From positions 1 through 18,726 of the forward strand of contig JAACJK010000201.1 of the NCBI GenBank assembly GCA_013368325.1: a stretch of 18,726 nt of DNA, in the 5' to 3' direction. This document shows, in pieces, positions 17,752 through 18,726 of the stretch. How positions within the stretch are numbered: the first letter of the stretch is position 1; each line of letters begins with the position of its first letter. The DNA comes from Ephemerocybe angulata. Lineage: Eukaryota; Basidiomycota; Agaricomycetes; Agaricales; Psathyrellaceae. Below the pieces are notes generated by a model. The model was given only the letters and a program-made list of their open reading frames with translations. It was not told the origin of the DNA and did not search any database. A program made the position numbers and the translations under genes.

Positions 17752-18726
17752 GGGCGGGAGAGACCCATTCACCGAAGATGGAAGGGTCTGGGATCCCATT
17801 CATGTTGACGGCTGAAGCGCCTTCAACCCAACCCTTCCTTTTTTGGTCCCGTCAGCCCTCTAGCGCGACGCGTTGTCCTCCCTTGTCTCCTCGTCGCTTT
17901 CTTGTCCCGGATTTTTGACTTTGTTTATATCCCCTTCGCCTCGCTTGTCTCTTGTTCTGTTACCCTCCAGCTTCTAATTCCTCGTCCCTCCTGTGGGAGG
18001 TCGTGCTGTCGCGTCATACATGCTTTTATTGTCTGTGTTTCTCATTTCTATCACCCCTTTTCGTTTCTCAGAATCTCCTCTATGTACCCCAAGCGGCATG
18101 CTCTTGGAAGTTGGTGCCCGTTAAATTGCTGTGGCGTCTCCTGTGCCTTGGAATTTGGGGTGCACAGCGGGAGTTTTTTGGTTCCGGGAGGGTCACTGGG
18201 GCTCGTATCTGCGTTGCTCGGCGCGTGGAACTGCGCTAGGACCTCTCAGCCCCAGCTTCCGGAACGGATGGAAGGGTTTTGGAGCTCCCGAGTGAAATGC
18301 GGGGATGTCTTACATTTTACGCGCTGGGCGCTTCTCTTCGGTTGCATTGGCGTCCCAACCTGGAACTTCGCTTGGTGTAACGCTTTTTTCACTTTCGGTT
18401 TTGTATTGATCACGGTGTATTTTTAGAGGATGGCGACAATATACTACTACATGCTATAGGTATCGTTCTAGAGAGCAAACGTTGGGATGGGTGATAACCG
18501 GGAGCATGAGAAGGAAGCGCGACTCGGAGAGTGCAATGATACAGATAGGGGATAAGGGTTACACGAAGGTAAGTATACATAATTGCTAGCTATCTACAAT
18601 ACAAACAAGCTAATATACAGGGCTACGATTGACAGAATAAAGATATGCAGAGATACAGATGGGATCCTTGGAAATGCGACCAGAGAACGAACGAAACAAC
18701 AGAGCTGCTTGGAATGCGAACCGGGA
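17752..18726. other. No supported gene; CPY 3' region and flank
   Basis: The 975 bases start with an imperfect hairpin (AGACCC...GGGTCT, about 17761-17789) in the likely 3' UTR, then T-rich and C-rich DNA. A 174-codon open frame (17902-18426) is Cys/Ser/Phe-rich, has no recognisable motif and no clear gene structure, and I do not call it. The last 250 bases are A-rich with no frame of note. Confidence 0.4.

Noticed and set aside
17902..18426. 174-codon plus-strand frame after CPY
   Set aside because: Cys/Ser/Phe-rich translation with no domain, no intron pattern and no neighbour logic; more likely 3' flank.
1..18726. CRISPR array, bacterial operon or prophage features
   Set aside because: No regularly spaced repeats; dense GT-AG introns and fungal families throughout show nuclear eukaryotic DNA.

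Overview
The window reads as nuclear DNA of a basidiomycete fungus, most likely an Agaricomycete. Genes are dense and cut by many short GT-AG introns (about 45-250 nt), and the protein families are those of mushroom genomes: a KN-type homeobox factor, Cdc11/Nud1, DUF6533-like membrane proteins, CCDC124, calcipressin and carboxypeptidase Y. The centre is a DIRS-order (Ngaro-type) tyrosine-recombinase retrotransposon of a kind common in these fungi. The order or species cannot be fixed from sequence alone.

Layout. 1-979 (-): homeobox gene cut by the window edge. 1193-3220 (-): leucine-rich-repeat SIN/MEN scaffold (Cdc11/Nud1), beheaded at 3220. 3221-8929 (+): complete Ngaro-like element with split direct repeats A1 - gag - RT/RNase H - tyrosine recombinase - B1 - A2 - B2. 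8930-10075 (+): 3' part of a DUF6533-like membrane-protein gene, also beheaded by the element. 10365-12088 (-): a paralogous membrane-protein gene, tail to tail with the first. 12991-14114 (+): CCDC124. 14553-15321 (+): calcipressin, followed by two similar tandem introns. 15878-17751 (+): vacuolar carboxypeptidase Y. 17752-18726: no supported gene.

The element is the most distinctive object. Its A repeats (151 bp) and B repeats (223 bp) look identical between copies, and its three coding regions are open with full RT, RNase H and recombinase active-site residues, so it looks recent and possibly active. Splicing appears to build its proteins: one donor at 4266 can join two acceptors 52 nt apart, giving either a zinc-knuckle Gag or an in-frame Gag-Pol fusion, and the recombinase has its own 61-nt intron.

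Two features call for caution. The element's two flanks are pieces of two different host genes, neither continuing on the other side, so the junction is either an ectopic exchange between two element copies or an assembly join at a repeat. In addition, most single-copy genes carry one or more apparent single-base frameshifts, while the 5.7-kb element has none that I can identify. This looks like uneven consensus quality rather than gene decay, and exon and protein boundaries given here should be read with that in mind.
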